A DNA stretch of 47,892 bases from assembly GCA_937141935.1 (NCBI GenBank), contig CAKZQS010000013.1, positions 1-47,892 of the forward strand, in the 5' to 3' direction. Positions 47,751-47,892 of the stretch are shown here, piece by piece. The DNA comes from an uncultured Ectothiorhodospiraceae bacterium (GTDB lineage Bacteria > Pseudomonadota > Gammaproteobacteria > Nevskiales > Oceanococcaceae). How positions within the stretch are numbered: the stretch's first letter is position 1; every line of letters begins with the position of its first letter. The position numbers and the translations under genes were made by a program. The notes below the pieces were generated by a model. It was not told where the DNA came from and did not search any database. It saw nothing but the letters and a program-made list of their open reading frames with translations.

Positions 47751-47892
47751 TGCCGCGTGGAGCTTTGCCGGCGTGGTGCTGGCCGCGCTCATTGGCCTCG
47801 CCAGCAAATGGATTCTGCGGCAGCCCGTGCGCGAGCGGCGGGTTCTGCCCACCCCCGCCGAGTACGAAAGCCTGCTGCGGCGCGCCGAGCTG
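47743..47892 (+). CDS. Membrane protein, cut by window end
   Basis: First 50 codons from GTG 47743. One hydrophobic segment (WSFAGVVLAALIGLASKWIL) followed by a basic/charged part (RERRVLPTPAEYESLLRR). Overlaps the previous gene by 8 bases. The 3' end is outside the window. Confidence 0.55.
   Translation, partial: MSDAAWSFAGVVLAALIGLASKWILRQPVRERRVLPTPAEYESLLRRAEL

Larger units (their letters stand above)
9464..47892. mobile_element. Temperate siphophage prophage (left end to window edge)
   Basis: Everything right of tRNA-Asn is one phage genome in λ-like order: integrase, leftward early genes, repressor/Cro, replication, Q-like antiterminator, terminase, HK97-type head, tail, lysis. All essential virion modules have intact frames, so it looks complete. 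The left boundary is inferred to lie at the tRNA-Asn 3' end because the integrase gene abuts it; the matching right copy would be beyond 47892. The genome carries a complete integron in its early left arm. Confidence 0.9.

Overview
This is a high-GC bacterial chromosome segment, most likely from a gammaproteobacterium; a betaproteobacterium is not excluded. The hints are a uvrB / aspartate-aminotransferase / tRNA-Asn block and the composition. Positions 1-9.46 kb are host chromosome. They hold tRNA-Val(GAC) with a partial copy of its 3' end, a CtaG / CopD-like / DUF2231 / subunit II / fused subunit I-III haem-copper oxidase locus, a 2-hydroxychromene-2-carboxylate isomerase-like protein, uvrB, a class I aminotransferase and tRNA-Asn(GTT).

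From tRNA-Asn to the right edge (about 9.46-47.9 kb, right end outside the window) lies an apparently complete temperate siphophage prophage with an HK97-type head. Its leftward early arm runs from about 18.5 kb to the integrase. Immunity is at 18.5-21.0 kb: an XRE repressor in one operon with a HipA-like kinase and a partner protein, with a Cro-like gene divergent. The rightward arm carries early genes, a VirE-type primase/helicase, an iteron-like candidate origin, a Q-like antiterminator followed by a textbook late promoter and terminator, then HNH, terS, terL, portal, a block of fibre or decoration genes, S49 protease, capsid, head-tail joining, tail (with a -1 frameshift site in the chaperone gene), tail tip, and lysis genes (M15 peptidase, nested Rz/Rz1).

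The standout is at 10.8-14.8 kb: a complete integron inside the prophage's leftward operon. It has a full-length IntI with the IntI-specific insertion and all catalytic residues, an attI-like site next to its start codon, and seven attC-type sites bounding seven small lower-GC cassettes. The asymmetry of five attC hairpins places them in the orientation normal for an integron, pointing away from intI. Yet almost every cassette gene is on the opposite strand. The cassette genes therefore read with the phage operon and would be expressed from upstream phage transcription rather than from an integron cassette promoter. Several cassette genes read through or stop inside the attC sites. intI, a DUF4224 protein and the phage integrase are joined with 3-nt or overlapping junctions, so cassette recombination and phage integration appear to be co-transcribed.
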